Shown: positions 45,682 through 54,804 of the stretch, piece after piece
How the letters are laid out: the number at the start of each line of letters is the position of its first letter
How positions within the stretch are numbered: the first letter of the stretch is position 1
Assembly: GCF_001281525.1 (NCBI RefSeq)
Contig: NZ_LGCI01000003.1
Location: 124,231 to 188,230, forward strand
From: Lysinibacillus macroides
GTDB taxonomy: Bacteria; Bacillota; Bacilli; Bacillales_A; Planococcaceae
Length of the DNA: 64,000 nt
Direction: 5' to 3'
The notes under the pieces: model-generated
What the model saw: the letters and a program-made list of their open reading frames with translations, nothing else
Databases searched by the model: none
Told to the model about the DNA's origin: nothing
Made by a program: the position numbers and the translations under genes

Positions 45682-46197
45682 ATGTTACGCAATGAACAAC
45701 GAGAAGAACTTCAAACGGCGATGCGACAAACAAAGGATAAGCGACTATTTGAGCGGTATCAGACTGTATTTCTACACCTTGAAGGAAAAAATAACGTTGA
45801 AATTGCGATGATCATTCAACGCAATCGAGCAACTGTTGGTGAATATATTAAAGCCTATAAAAAAGAAGGCATAACAGGTTTACGCATGGGGATTTCTACA
45901 GGTAAACCACATCGTTTGACCATCGAACAACGTGCTGAGTTGGCTGAGATTGTCACAACGAAAACGCCTGCTGATGTGGGATTTGCACCGTATACGAATT
46001 GGACGCTCGCGTTACTCGTTTCACTCGTGAAACGTGAATGGGCTGTGTCCTATTCTTTACGTGGCATGTCTAAATTATTAGAACGCATGCAATTTAGTCA
46101 TACGCGCCCTACCTATACGTTGGCGAATGCGGACCCAGAAAAGCAAAAAACATTTAAAGAAGAAACATTTCCTGCTTTAAAAAAAGCTATTGTATGA
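45682..46197 (+). CDS. IS630 transposase, N-terminal frame (orfA)
   Basis: This 171-aa product carries the helix-turn-helix region of IS630/Tc1-type transposases (NNVEIAMIIQRNRATVGEYIKAY) and a second winged-helix-like DNA-binding part (YSLRGMSKLLERMQFSHTRPTY). It lacks the catalytic domain, which lies in the next frame. AAAGGAT precedes the ATG. The frame ends just after an A7 run (ending about 46186), where loss of one base in mRNA, or a +1 shift, would join it to orfB. Confidence 0.85.
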   Translation: MLRNEQREELQTAMRQTKDKRLFERYQTVFLHLEGKNNVEIAMIIQRNRATVGEYIKAYKKEGITGLRMGISTGKPHRLTIEQRAELAEIVTTKTPADVGFAPYTNWTLALLVSLVKREWAVSYSLRGMSKLLERMQFSHTRPTYTLANADPEKQKTFKEETFPALKKAIV

Positions 46198-46720
46198 GGA
46201 AATCGATCACCTTCTCTTTCAAGATGAGTCCATGATTCGTGACTACCAAGCCATTCAAAAGTCATGGTTTCCAAAAGGGAAACAGCGTCAAATCCCCACA
46301 TACGGTAAGCATCAAGGCGTGAAATTAATCGGTACGTTAAATTATGAAACAGGTGAAATCTTCTGCGTCGAAGAAGAGAAATACGATGCAGAAGTCTTCC
46401 TGCGTTTCTTAGAAAAAGTCATTGCTCATTACCCAAATGGAAAAATTGTCATGATCCTCGATAACGCTCGCATTCATCATGCGAAGCTCATTCAGCCTTT
46501 TTTAAAGCTGCATCAAAATCGATTACAACTGGTGTTTTTACCACCTTACAGCCCGCAATTGAATTTAATTGAGGGGCTATGGAAATGGTTGAAAGACAGC
46601 GTCATTCATAATGTCTTTTTTTCAAGTACATCGCAAATCAAACTCGCTGTTCGTGAATTTATCCGTTGTCAAAGTGAAGATACACAAGGTATAATCGACC
46701 GACTTTGTGTTAGGTTCTAA
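46190..46720 (+). CDS. IS630 transposase, catalytic frame (orfB)
   Basis: This 176-aa segment is the DDE_3 catalytic domain. The first Asp is in LLFQDESMI, the second in MILDNARIHHAK, and the Glu in PYSPQLNLIEGLWKWLK. It has no good start of its own. With six instead of seven A in the upstream run, the reading becomes LKKLLYEEIDHLLFQDES, a continuous IS630 transposase. It is therefore either a product of slippage or frameshifting at the A run, or a frameshifted pseudogene. Confidence 0.82.
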   Translation: MYEEIDHLLFQDESMIRDYQAIQKSWFPKGKQRQIPTYGKHQGVKLIGTLNYETGEIFCVEEEKYDAEVFLRFLEKVIAHYPNGKIVMILDNARIHHAKLIQPFLKLHQNRLQLVFLPPYSPQLNLIEGLWKWLKDSVIHNVFFSSTSQIKLAVREFIRCQSEDTQGIIDRLCVRF

Positions 46721-46762
46721 AGTTCAATCTATATAGAAGAAATTTTATATGAGGTTTATCGC

Positions 46763-48508
46763 TTGGAAATGCATACTAAGCCAAAACAAAGAAATGTTCG
46801 TGTATTACTTAATAATCGAAGCTTTATCGCACAAATTCATCCACGCCGTATTTATTTATTAATGAACCTTGTTTATAAAATGACCAATAGTAATAACAAC
46901 GAGCTTGTGGAAGCAAAGGCAGCAAAAATTGTATTTGATTATATAAGTGATATTGTGGAATGGTTTATTAAGCGCTATGATCGAAGGTTTCAGTCGTCTC
47001 GCCAAGCCTTTCCCTTTGAGGAGTCGACCCATCTATTCAATGACGCGCTACAGCAAGAGGAGTCTACAGAAGCTTATCAACATGCGGCTAGCTGGTTTGA
47101 GATTGCCGCAAAAAATGGAGATGCTAGCGCTCAATATAATTTAGGTGCCTTATATAATCATGGGCGAGGCGTTAAAAAGGATTATGCACTCGCAAAAATG
47201 TGGTATGAAAAAGCAGCAGCGCAAAATGATGCCAATGCTTATTATAGTCTTGGCGTGCTTTATCATCTTGGACACGGTGTGACACAAGACTACCAGAAGG
47301 CAGCACAGCATTATCAAATTGCTGCAGATTTGGGTTATGCAGATGCGCAGTATAACCTTGGTGTGCTTTATAACCAAGGGCTCGGCATGATGCAAAACTT
47401 TCAGGAGGCTGCAAAATGGTATACATTAGCAGCAAATCAAGGAAATACCAGTGCTCAAAATAATCTTGGTTTTCTCTATCATAATGGTACAGGGGTTAAG
47501 CAAAGCTATGAGGAGGCGATTGCTTATTTTGAAATGGCTGCTCTAGCAGGGGATGCCAGTGCTCAATATAATTTGGGCTATATGTATCTGAAAGGTCGCG
47601 GTATTTTACAAAATTTTGAAGAAGCAGCAAAATGGTTTCATATAGCTGCATTGCAGGACCATACAAATGCAGAGTTTCAGTTGGCCATGCTCTACAATAC
47701 GGGGCAAGGCATTGAGCAGGATGAACAAGAGGCTATGAAATGGTTTAAGCTTGCAGCACACAAAGGGCATCTAAATGCTCAATATTGCCTTGGACTACTG
47801 TATCAAAAAGAACAAAATTTTGCTTCAGCGGAAAAATGGCTATTATTAGCTGCGGAGCAAGGACATATTAGTGCAGGCTTTGAGCTTGGGCGCATCTATG
47901 TTTATCAACTACAGCAGCCGAAAAAAGCATTGTCCTACTTAAAGGCTGCGGCTGAAAAGGGTTATGCAGATGCACAATATGAGCTTGGGTTATTACTAAC
48001 AGCAGGAACGGCTATTCCTGTAAATTATAAGGAGGCTATGAAATGGTGGAGAGCAGCAACCGATCAATCGCATATTCAAGCCGAGTATCAATTAGGATTA
48101 CTGTATGAACAAGGGTTAGGCGTTGCTATGGACCTTGAGGAGGCACGTAGATGCTATCGACTCGCTGCTATTCAAGGACATGCAGGTGCACAATACCAGC
48201 TTGGTAATTTATTTGATAAAGGAAAAGGTGTCGAGCAGGATTACACAGAGGCTGCAAAATGGATTGAGCAGGCTGCAGCCAAGGGCCATATCAAGGCACA
48301 ATACCAATTAGCACAAATGCACAGTCATGGGCAAGGCGTGCCAAAGGATTTTGCAAGGGCTGCCCAGCTTTATCGACTCGCTGCCAATCAAGGGCATCAA
48401 AAGGCACAATTCCAGCTTGGTATGCTCTATAAAAAAGGATTTGGTGTCGCACAAGACTACCAAGAGGCAACAAGATGGCTAAAAAGATCACTTGAAAATA
48501 TGGAATAA
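46763..48508 (+). CDS. Sel1-repeat protein, 3' part of an IS630-interrupted gene
   Basis: This 581-aa product has about 100 unassigned N-terminal residues and then 13 Sel1-like repeats of about 36 residues (AQYNLGxLYxxGxGVxxDYxxAxxWYxxAA). Such alpha-solenoids are protein-interaction scaffolds. TTG 46763 has GAGG 8 bases upstream and could still allow translation, so the repeat domain may survive the insertion. The native gene began at 45440. The N-terminal piece (RNVRVLLNNRSFIAQIHPRR) does not match a family I know. A terminator follows 10 bases after the stop. Confidence 0.85.
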   Translation: MEMHTKPKQRNVRVLLNNRSFIAQIHPRRIYLLMNLVYKMTNSNNNELVEAKAAKIVFDYISDIVEWFIKRYDRRFQSSRQAFPFEESTHLFNDALQQEESTEAYQHAASWFEIAAKNGDASAQYNLGALYNHGRGVKKDYALAKMWYEKAAAQNDANAYYSLGVLYHLGHGVTQDYQKAAQHYQIAADLGYADAQYNLGVLYNQGLGMMQNFQEAAKWYTLAANQGNTSAQNNLGFLYHNGTGVKQSYEEAIAYFEMAALAGDASAQYNLGYMYLKGRGILQNFEEAAKWFHIAALQDHTNAEFQLAMLYNTGQGIEQDEQEAMKWFKLAAHKGHLNAQYCLGLLYQKEQNFASAEKWLLLAAEQGHISAGFELGRIYVYQLQQPKKALSYLKAAAEKGYADAQYELGLLLTAGTAIPVNYKEAMKWWRAATDQSHIQAEYQLGLLYEQGLGVAMDLEEARRCYRLAAIQGHAGAQYQLGNLFDKGKGVEQDYTEAAKWIEQAAAKGHIKAQYQLAQMHSHGQGVPKDFARAAQLYRLAANQGHQKAQFQLGMLYKKGFGVAQDYQEATRWLKRSLENME

Positions 48509-48518
48509 ACCAAAATGA

Positions 48519-48550
48519 CCCATATCACAATAAAGTGATATGGGCGTTTT
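48519..48550. terminator. Terminator between the Sel1 gene and the oxidase-like gene
   Basis: CCCATATCAC and GTGATATGGG form a 10-bp stem followed by CGTTTTC. It lies between convergent genes. Confidence 0.8.
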
Positions 48551-48552
48551 CA

Positions 48553-48939
48553 TTATTTTCGAACCATAAATGTAACAACAATAAATAAAGCAAAGCTAAT
48601 TAACAATGTAGTACCACCTATAATAAAGAATACCAATGTAAAGGTATCACCTAAATGAAACGGATTGATGTGATAGAACCACATGCCTAATGTTAAACCA
48701 AAAACACCGAGAATCGCTGTCCAGCCATGAATGGTTACTAATTTTTGTGATTTTACTTGGAAAACACGATAAAAAATGCCCCATGCAAACATAGTCAGCC
48801 ATCCAACAAGTAAAATATGCGCATGGATTGGCCGATATTCATAACTACCTGAGCCTGACATATGTGTACCTAAATACGTTCCAATCAAAGCAAAAATTGC
48901 TGCTAATCGAATAAGACGTATACCCCATTTTTGTTCCAT
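48553..48939 (-). CDS. Small heme-copper-oxidase-subunit-I-like membrane protein
   Basis: This 128-aa protein has four predicted TM helices. RPIHAHILLVGWLTMFAWGIFYR resembles a heme-ligand helix of cytochrome oxidase subunit I (HxHxxxxGW), and a second His lies in KLVTIHGWTAILG. It is about a quarter of the length of a real subunit I, yet ends cleanly at both sides, with AGGAGGATTT before the ATG, so it appears to be a distinct short family rather than a truncation. Heme or copper binding is inferred only from the histidines. It is monocistronic. Confidence 0.65.
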   Translation of the reverse strand: MEQKWGIRLIRLAAIFALIGTYLGTHMSGSGSYEYRPIHAHILLVGWLTMFAWGIFYRVFQVKSQKLVTIHGWTAILGVFGLTLGMWFYHINPFHLGDTFTLVFFIIGGTTLLISFALFIVVTFMVRK

Positions 48940-49012
48940 AAGATAAATCCTCCTAAGCTTTTGTCACTTAATTAGCAATTTATCGTGGGAACATAAACTT
49001 TATATGAACTTC

Positions 49013-50386
49013 TTATAACAGTTTTGGGAACTGAATATAAATCTTTGTGCCAGCATTTATAGTACTTACCATCCGTATCGTGCCCTCATGCAGCTCAATA
49101 ATTTCCCGGACAATAGATAATCCTAGCCCTGTTCCCTGCTTCGTCCTAGAGGTATCTGCACGGTAAAAACGTTCATATACTTTTAACAGTTGCTCCGGTG
49201 TCATTCCTATACCGCTATCCTCGATAAGAATATTAATAGAGTTTGCCTTCTCCTGCAAATTTATATATATTTGTCCATGCACTTTATTATATTTAATAGC
49301 ATTTGTCAGCAAATTATCCCATACATTTTGGAGCAGCTCTGCATCTCCCACATATGTTATTTGCTCCATCTTGTAAGTGAGTTGGAGCTGTGCCTCTTCA
49401 ATCTGCCAACGATATTTTCTTATTGCTTCCTTTAGCTGTTCATCTAATCGATAGGGCTTTCGTTTGATCATTCTTGTTGATTGATCGAGTGAGGTTAGTA
49501 ATAATAATTGCTTTGTTAATGTAGATAAACGTTTTGTTTCAAGCTCAATAATTGTTGCATATTCTTGCCGTTCCTTCTCTGTTAGTAAAGGATTTTTAAG
49601 AAGCTCAACATAGCCTTGAATGTTAAGTAAAGGGGACTGAAAATCATGCGATACATTACTAATAAATTCCTTTCGTATACGGTTATTTTCCTGTAATTTT
49701 TCAGTCATAATGGTAAAGCTCTTTGCTAATTGGCCTATTTCATCTGCTCGCTCAATGTCCAATGGCGTATCAAATTTTTCATGTGCAAGCTGGTGCGTTG
49801 CTGCTGTTAGCTTTGTAATTGGCCGAATCAATGCCTTGGCAAATAATAGCATGGCAAGCAAGCTCAATATTGTCATCACTAAAACTAATCCAGCAAGTAT
49901 TGTATGCACTTCCGAAAATAATAGCCGAATATCTGGTCGGACAAACAGCGCATAGGATTGCTCATTATAGCGAAAGGGTACACCGATTGTATTAATTAGC
50001 TCGTTCGCAAAAAAGCCTGTGACAAAGGTTGCTTTCGGAAAGTCCCGCATACCATGATAGATTTCCCCACCTAATACATGCTCAACAACCCATAACGGCA
50101 AGGCTTGCTCGCGATATTGCCCACCAAAAAAACGCTCTTCCTCACCAGTTGTTACATAAATTTGATAGCCAATATCACCAAGTGTTGCTAAATAATTATC
50201 TAAATCCAGTGGTTTAGCCATTTCAATATAGTTGGCAATACTCTGCGCAATTTTCACATTTTTCGCATCGTTTTCAGCTTTTACTACTTGATGATAATAA
50301 GTATTTGTCGCAAAAAAGCCAATACACATACTCCCCACCATCACAAGCATCGTTATAATAACAAATTTACCGTAGAGTGTTTTCAT
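49013..50386 (-). CDS. Two-component sensor histidine kinase (HAMP, HisKA, HATPase)
   Basis: This 457-aa kinase has an N-terminal TM helix, an extracytoplasmic sensor of about 130 residues, a second TM near 165-185, a HAMP linker, a HisKA domain with phospho-acceptor His in FISNVSHDFQSPL, and a HATPase (NLLTNAIKYN, DSGIGMTPEQL, GTGLGLSIVREI). It overlaps the upstream response regulator by ATGA. The signal is unknown, and no obvious target gene lies downstream. Confidence 0.92.
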   Translation of the reverse strand: MKTLYGKFVIITMLVMVGSMCIGFFATNTYYHQVVKAENDAKNVKIAQSIANYIEMAKPLDLDNYLATLGDIGYQIYVTTGEEERFFGGQYREQALPLWVVEHVLGGEIYHGMRDFPKATFVTGFFANELINTIGVPFRYNEQSYALFVRPDIRLLFSEVHTILAGLVLVMTILSLLAMLLFAKALIRPITKLTAATHQLAHEKFDTPLDIERADEIGQLAKSFTIMTEKLQENNRIRKEFISNVSHDFQSPLLNIQGYVELLKNPLLTEKERQEYATIIELETKRLSTLTKQLLLLTSLDQSTRMIKRKPYRLDEQLKEAIRKYRWQIEEAQLQLTYKMEQITYVGDAELLQNVWDNLLTNAIKYNKVHGQIYINLQEKANSINILIEDSGIGMTPEQLLKVYERFYRADTSRTKQGTGLGLSIVREIIELHEGTIRMVSTINAGTKIYIQFPKLL

Positions 50387-51054
50387 ATGATTTCCTCTAA
50401 CTTATAACCGACGCCTCGCACTGTTGTAATGATAACAGCTGTCTGATAACGATTTAATCGTTCACGAATGCGCTTAATATGAGTAGTCAACGTTTGTTCA
50501 TCTCCATCATAATCATAGCCCCATATTTGTTCCATAATATAGCTACGCGTAAACACCTGACTAGGCCGTGATGCTAGTAATGCCAGTAATTCAAATTCCT
50601 TTAAAGGTAATAGAAGCGTCTCTTCCCCTATAACGACCTCAAAGCTTCGACGATCAATGATAAGCTTACCTACCTGAAGGGTTACTTGATTTTTCTTGTC
50701 CAATCTGCGCAATATAGCTGCTATACGAAACAGTAATTCCTTCGGTTCAAAGGGCTTGACAACATAATCATCTGAGCCTGCTAAAAAGCCCCGTTCCTTA
50801 TCAGCTAACTCACTCTTTGCTGTTAATAATAAAACGGAAATATCATATTCCTTCGTTAATATCTCTGTTAATGTAAAACCATCCATCCCTGGCATCATCA
50901 CATCGACTACAGCGAGATCAGGCAGATTTCCTTCCACTAGTACTAACGCCTGCTGTGCATTTTTCGCACAAAGCACCTGATAGCCTTCTTTTGTTAAATA
51001 AATCGTTACTAACTGTAAAATATGTGCATCATCATCAACAACAAGTATTTTCAT
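50383..51054 (-). CDS. OmpR/PhoB-family response regulator
   Basis: This 223-aa regulator has a receiver domain (LVVDDDAHI, phospho-Asp in AVVDVMMPGMDG, Lys in DYVVKPFEPKELL) and an OmpR winged helix (LLPLKEFELLALLASRPS ... TLTTHIKRIRERL ... VRGVGYKLE). ATG 51054 has GGAGG 7 bases upstream, so the longer in-frame start at 51072 is rejected. It is the first gene of the pair, with the histidine kinase overlapping its end. Confidence 0.92.
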   Translation of the reverse strand: MKILVVDDDAHILQLVTIYLTKEGYQVLCAKNAQQALVLVEGNLPDLAVVDVMMPGMDGFTLTEILTKEYDISVLLLTAKSELADKERGFLAGSDDYVVKPFEPKELLFRIAAILRRLDKKNQVTLQVGKLIIDRRSFEVVIGEETLLLPLKEFELLALLASRPSQVFTRSYIMEQIWGYDYDGDEQTLTTHIKRIRERLNRYQTAVIITTVRGVGYKLEEII

Positions 51055-51128
51055 TAGCCTGCCTCCGTTCAATCAAAACAAAAAATCCGCTCACTTGGAA
51101 CGAATTTTTATTAGTAGTTATAATTATT

Positions 51129-52226
51129 TTATAATGAAAAAATGGAAATCAACAGTAATAAGATAAATGGCAAGCCGATCACAATATAACCTCTAGGGTT
51201 GGCAAGGTTCATTGTCCAGCCGACACCAAAGCGCTTCTCGACAAAAACTGATGGATCATGTCGATTCATATAAATTAAACCACCCTTCCAATAGCGGTCT
51301 TCATCGACATCCATTACATGTGAATCAATATTTTCCTTATAGTGTACTTTATGCTTATGTTTTTTCATTGCATACACGATTAGTGATCCAAGCACAACCA
51401 CTAAAAATAAAATAAACAATGGTAAAAGTTTATAACCTACAATAACAGAAGGATAGATATTGCTTAACTGCAGCACCGTCAGTAAAATTGTTAAAGCATA
51501 GCTTACCAATAGAAGATTCCAACTTATATATTTCCGTGTCTTAAGCTGATCTTCCAATGATTCCTCCTTGCGATTAACTGCTAGCTTAATGGCAGATCGT
51601 TTAATAGAATCTGTAATTCCCCACATCATACATTGCATGAGCAGCATAAGTATCGGCAATGACATAGCTGTGAAATATGTTTTATCTTGCCATGCATCCG
51701 CTTCCCCACTTGGTCCCCAATGTACTGCTATATTTGCCGGCATTTGGTCGTAATGCAACATTGTATACATCATTAAAAATAGAGAGATGGCTAGAGGTAC
51801 AGCAAAAAATGACCAAGGTAGCATTTCATCACGACTACGTGCTGTTAAGTCAACTGCACGCACTTGTTTAATATGCAGTCCCCACTGTTCCTGCTTTTTT
51901 AGCGCAGATACCTTTTGATGATTCATCCAGTACAGCAACATACTTACTGTTAACATACCGAATAAACAGCCAGCTAGAACAATACTTTGCATGGATTCAG
52001 ATGGAACTAGTATTTTATAGCTCACAACCATGAAAATGAACAACACAAAACCTACACTTCCTACAATTTGAGCATAACGCTTTTTCATCTTAGCTAAAGT
52101 GGGATGTTTAATATTTTGCTCTGGCACTGTCACACCAAAAACAATCGTTTCCCGGACAATAAAGGGCACAATGATTTGCAAAATTAATGTTATGATGTAG
52201 ATTGTACTAAAAACACCAAGTACCAT
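51129..52226 (-). CDS. DUF1648-domain membrane protein
   Basis: This 365-aa protein has about 8 TM helices and a DUF1648 segment (YDQMPANIAVHWGPSGEADAW). The C-terminal tail (WKGGLIYMNRHDPSVFVEKR) matches the DUF5808-like end often fused to it. GNTR-DUF1648 pairs are common in Bacilli, but the biochemical role of the membrane protein is unknown. It lies 4 bases after the GntR gene with AGGGAGTG upstream, so the two form an operon. Confidence 0.83.
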   Translation of the reverse strand: MVLGVFSTIYIITLILQIIVPFIVRETIVFGVTVPEQNIKHPTLAKMKKRYAQIVGSVGFVLFIFMVVSYKILVPSESMQSIVLAGCLFGMLTVSMLLYWMNHQKVSALKKQEQWGLHIKQVRAVDLTARSRDEMLPWSFFAVPLAISLFLMMYTMLHYDQMPANIAVHWGPSGEADAWQDKTYFTAMSLPILMLLMQCMMWGITDSIKRSAIKLAVNRKEESLEDQLKTRKYISWNLLLVSYALTILLTVLQLSNIYPSVIVGYKLLPLFILFLVVVLGSLIVYAMKKHKHKVHYKENIDSHVMDVDEDRYWKGGLIYMNRHDPSVFVEKRFGVGWTMNLANPRGYIVIGLPFILLLLISIFSL

Positions 52227-52230
52227 TTTG

Positions 52231-52626
52231 CTACACTCCCTCTACTGGTATTTGTAAATCGGCAAATACCTTTTTCATCATGTGCTCAATCTGTTCCGCT
52301 GTTGCGCCGAGCACCATACCTTCTGCCACAACAGGCTTTAAATTCTTTTCGATTTGTCGCAGTTGTTCAGGCGTTAAAGCTCTCTCCTCTGTGGAGCATA
52401 TAACTGCCCCTGACTTAGCTCGTATGCTAATAATACCTTTTGCCTCTAATTCATGATAGCTTTTATTGACCGTATGCATATTTACCCCTAAATCAGCAGC
52501 TAAGCTCCGCACAGATGGCAATGTATCCCCTGGCTGCATATCACCTCTTGCAATCCCTTCAATAATTTGGCGTGTCACCTGTTCATAGATAGGTATAGCA
52601 GAATTTGGCTCTATTTGAATAAACAT
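52231..52626 (-). CDS. GntR-family regulator (YtrA subfamily)
   Basis: This regulator of about 131 residues has an N-terminal GntR winged helix (IPIYEQVTRQIIEGIARGDM ... LPSVRSLAADLGVNMHTVNKSYHEL) and a short C-terminal helical tail. This places it in the YtrA subfamily, whose members usually repress ABC exporter operons. ATG 52626 has GGAG 10 bases upstream; GTG 52641 overlaps it. An inverted repeat covers its likely promoter, and a nearly identical repeat precedes the yxlEFG-like ABC operon 31 kb away. Both observations suggest autoregulation plus control of that exporter. Confidence 0.9.
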   Translation of the reverse strand: MFIQIEPNSAIPIYEQVTRQIIEGIARGDMQPGDTLPSVRSLAADLGVNMHTVNKSYHELEAKGIISIRAKSGAVICSTEERALTPEQLRQIEKNLKPVVAEGMVLGATAEQIEHMMKKVFADLQIPVEGV

Positions 52627-52641
52627 TGTTATCAGCTCCAC

Positions 52642-52668
52642 ATTTGTTATATATATAGTATAACAAAT
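52642..52668 (-). promoter_or_regulatory. Putative autoregulatory operator of the GntR/DUF1648 operon
   Basis: ATTTGTTATA, 7-bp spacer, TATAACAAAT: perfect 10-bp arms. On the minus strand TATACT inside the arm is a likely -10, with TTTTCA about 17 bp upstream. The site matches 21557-21581 at 23 of 25 core positions. Confidence 0.75.
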
Positions 52669-52962
52669 ATAAAGGTCATTGAAAAATAATTATGTGAAGG
52701 ATATTTTAGAAAATTTTCTTCTGCAAAATAAAAAATCTGCATCGACACATCGTCCCGCAGATTATTGTACAAAAAAAGATGCCTTACAAGCTCCCCATCT
52801 AAGCTCGTAAGACATCTTCCCCCTTTTTAAATCTCTTTACTTTTTATAAATAGACCCCTTTTATAACGCATGCTCATTTCTTTAGATAAAGTGAAGTAGG
52901 TTGAACTGTACTTGTGTATCGTTCATTTTAGGAAAGTTTGATTAAGATAGTAGATTTATCGT
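52669..52962. other. Gene-free spacer with hairpins between the GntR locus and the malate synthase remnant
   Basis: No open frame is supported. Besides the terminator at 52770-52820 there is a small stem (AATCTGC / GCAGATT near 52733-52754). The rest is AT-rich. Confidence 0.5.
52770..52820 (-). terminator. Rho-independent terminator of the aceA/remnant unit
   Basis: On the minus strand a long stem (AAGATG-t-CTTAC-g-AGCT paired with AGCT-t-GTAAG-g-CATCTT) is followed by seven T. Confidence 0.88.
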
Positions 52963-53274
52963 TTACGCTAATTTTTTATACCCTGGAAGTGTCAAGAATT
53001 CCGTAAATTCATCTTGTTCAATTAAAGATTTAAACAATTCAGCAGCTTCTTCATAGCGACCATCGTTATAGGCTTGTTCCCCAACAGCCTCTTTAATTTT
53101 CACAAGTTCTTCCTCCAAGATTTTTAGCACCATTACTAATGTAATATCGCGACCATCCTCTAAAATACCTGTTGGATGTCGAATGAGGAATTTCTGCTGT
53201 CGCAGCATCCCTTTATTTTGACGAGCCTCTAATAGCTCTTTTACCTTTACGTTTGCAATTTTGTCACCTCTGCT
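52963..53274 (-). pseudogene. aceB: Malate synthase (aceB) remnant, mostly C-terminal
   Basis: The open frame of about 103 codons starts after an in-frame TAA at 53275. From IRHPTGILEDGRDIT to the end (GRYEEAAELFKSLIEQDEFT then EFLTLPGYKKL) it matches the C-terminal end of malate synthase A, a protein of about 530 residues. The upstream part VKELLEARQNKG resembles the N-terminal region of the same enzyme (KELLxAR), so an internal deletion of about 400 codons may have fused both ends. The catalytic core is absent. There is an in-frame ATG at 53208 but no clear ribosome binding site. It lies directly downstream of aceA, where aceB often lies. Confidence 0.75.
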
Positions 53275-53294
53275 TTAGGAGAAGCAGAGGTGAC
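53263..53294. other. Perfect 13-bp stem-loop between aceA and the aceB remnant
   Basis: GTCACCTCTGCTT pairs with AAGCAGAGGTGAC around a 6-base loop. No T-tract follows on either strand, so it is more likely an mRNA processing or stability structure than a terminator. Confidence 0.6.
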
Positions 53295-53339
53295 TGCTCT
53301 ATGATTATGAATTTAGGAATACATGTAATTTACGAAAGC

Positions 53340-54623
53340 TTAGACAAATTGTTCTGTTTCAGTAGAACCAGCCATTGCCGTTGTAGAAGAAGTACCGCCA
53401 GAGATTACTTGAGAAATTTCATCAAAGTATCCAGTACCTACTTCACGTTGGTGACGTGTAGCTGTATAGCCTTTTGATTCAGAAGCAAACTCAGCTTGCT
53501 GTAGTTTAGAGTATGCAGCCATACCATTATCTTTATAATCATGTGCAAGTTCAAACATAGAGTGATTTAACGCATGGAAGCCTGCTAATGTAACAAATTG
53601 GAATTTGTAACCTAGTTTACCAAGCTCGCGTTGATACTCTGCAATTTCCTCTTCTGAAAGGTTTGCTTTCCAGTTGAATGAAGGTGAGCAGTTGTATGCA
53701 AGCATTTTACCTGGGAACTGTGCATGAATAGCTGCAGCAAATTCACGAGCTTCCTCAAGTGATGGCTTAGATGTTTCACACCAAATTAAATCTGCATATG
53801 GCGCGTAAGCTAAACCACGAGCAATCGCTTGTTTAATACCTGGGTTTGTACGGAAGAAACCTTCTGGTGTACGTTCGCCAGTAATAAACTCTGCATCGCG
53901 TGGGTCAATATCTGATGTAACCATATCTGCAGCGTCAGCATCTGTACGAGCGATTAAAATTGTATCTACGCCCATAACATCTGTTGCTAAACGAGCAGCT
54001 ACTAGATTACGCACAGCATTTTGTGTTGGCAGTAAAACTTTTCCTCCTAAGTGACCACATTTCTTTTCAGAAGCTAATTGGTCCTCTAAGTGAACGCCAG
54101 CTGCTCCAGCTTCAATCATGCCTTTTACAAGCTCGAATACGTTTAGTGGACCACCAAAGCCTGCCTCTGCATCTGCTACGATTGGTGCGAACCAGTCGAA
54201 TTCATCTGCACGTCCTTCAGCATGGTCAATTTGATCTGCACGTTGAAGTGCTTGGTTAATTCGTTTTACTACTGCTGGTACAGAGTTTGCTGGATATAAT
54301 GATTGGTCAGGATACATTTGTCCTGAAAGGTTTGCATCCGCAGCTACTTGCCAGCCTGATAGATAGATAGCTTTTAAACCTGCTTTTACTTGTTGTACTG
54401 CTTGGTTACCTGTTAATGCTCCTAATGCATTAATAAATGGCTCTTCATGTAATGAATTCCAAAGTCGAGTAGCGCCCTTTTGTGCTAATGTTTGCTCAAC
54501 TATAACAGTTCCCTGTAATTTAACAACCTCTTCTGCTGAATATGTGCGTTCAATCCCAGCCCAGCGTGGGTTTTCAGCCCATTGTTTTTCTAAAGCTTCG
54601 ATTCTTTCTTGACGAGTTGACAT
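53340..54623 (-). CDS. aceA: Isocitrate lyase
   Basis: This 427-aa enzyme cleaves isocitrate to glyoxylate and succinate, the first step of the glyoxylate shunt. The active-site loop [15 protein letters not shown] (Cys near 187) is intact, as are [33 protein letters not shown] and NCSPSFNWK. Length matches typical bacterial isocitrate lyases. The adjacent downstream malate synthase is reduced to a remnant, so the second shunt step must come from elsewhere. It is divergent from a LytTR regulator. AAGGTGG precedes the ATG. Confidence 0.96.
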   Translation of the reverse strand: MSTRQERIEALEKQWAENPRWAGIERTYSAEEVVKLQGTVIVEQTLAQKGATRLWNSLHEEPFINALGALTGNQAVQQVKAGLKAIYLSGWQVAADANLSGQMYPDQSLYPANSVPAVVKRINQALQRADQIDHAEGRADEFDWFAPIVADAEAGFGGPLNVFELVKGMIEAGAAGVHLEDQLASEKKCGHLGGKVLLPTQNAVRNLVAARLATDVMGVDTILIARTDADAADMVTSDIDPRDAEFITGERTPEGFFRTNPGIKQAIARGLAYAPYADLIWCETSKPSLEEAREFAAAIHAQFPGKMLAYNCSPSFNWKANLSEEEIAEYQRELGKLGYKFQFVTLAGFHALNHSMFELAHDYKDNGMAAYSKLQQAEFASESKGYTATRHQREVGTGYFDEISQVISGGTSSTTAMAGSTETEQFV

Positions 54624-54804
54624 ATTGAAATTCCACCTTCCCCTTTGTGTACAATATACTCTGTTAAAAAACTTTTTAATTCACTGTTCCATAACAGGTT
54701 TATTTGTTGTAAATTAATATATAACAGAATATTTAAATTTTCATTATTTTTTGATAAAAGGCCAGATTTTCAAGATGAAACCGCTTTTTCGGCGACGAAA
54801 TTTG

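Larger units (their letters stand above)
45605..46733 (+). mobile_element. IS630-family insertion sequence, about 1.13 kb
   Basis: The ends are imperfect inverted repeats (left TATAAATTGAACTAAAG, right complement TATAGATTGAACTTTAG) flanked by TA, the IS630 target. Because the flanks are TATATA, the exact end may shift by 2 or 4 bases. It holds a two-frame transposase. With TA duplication the insert adds 1131 bases, a multiple of three. Confidence 0.85.
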
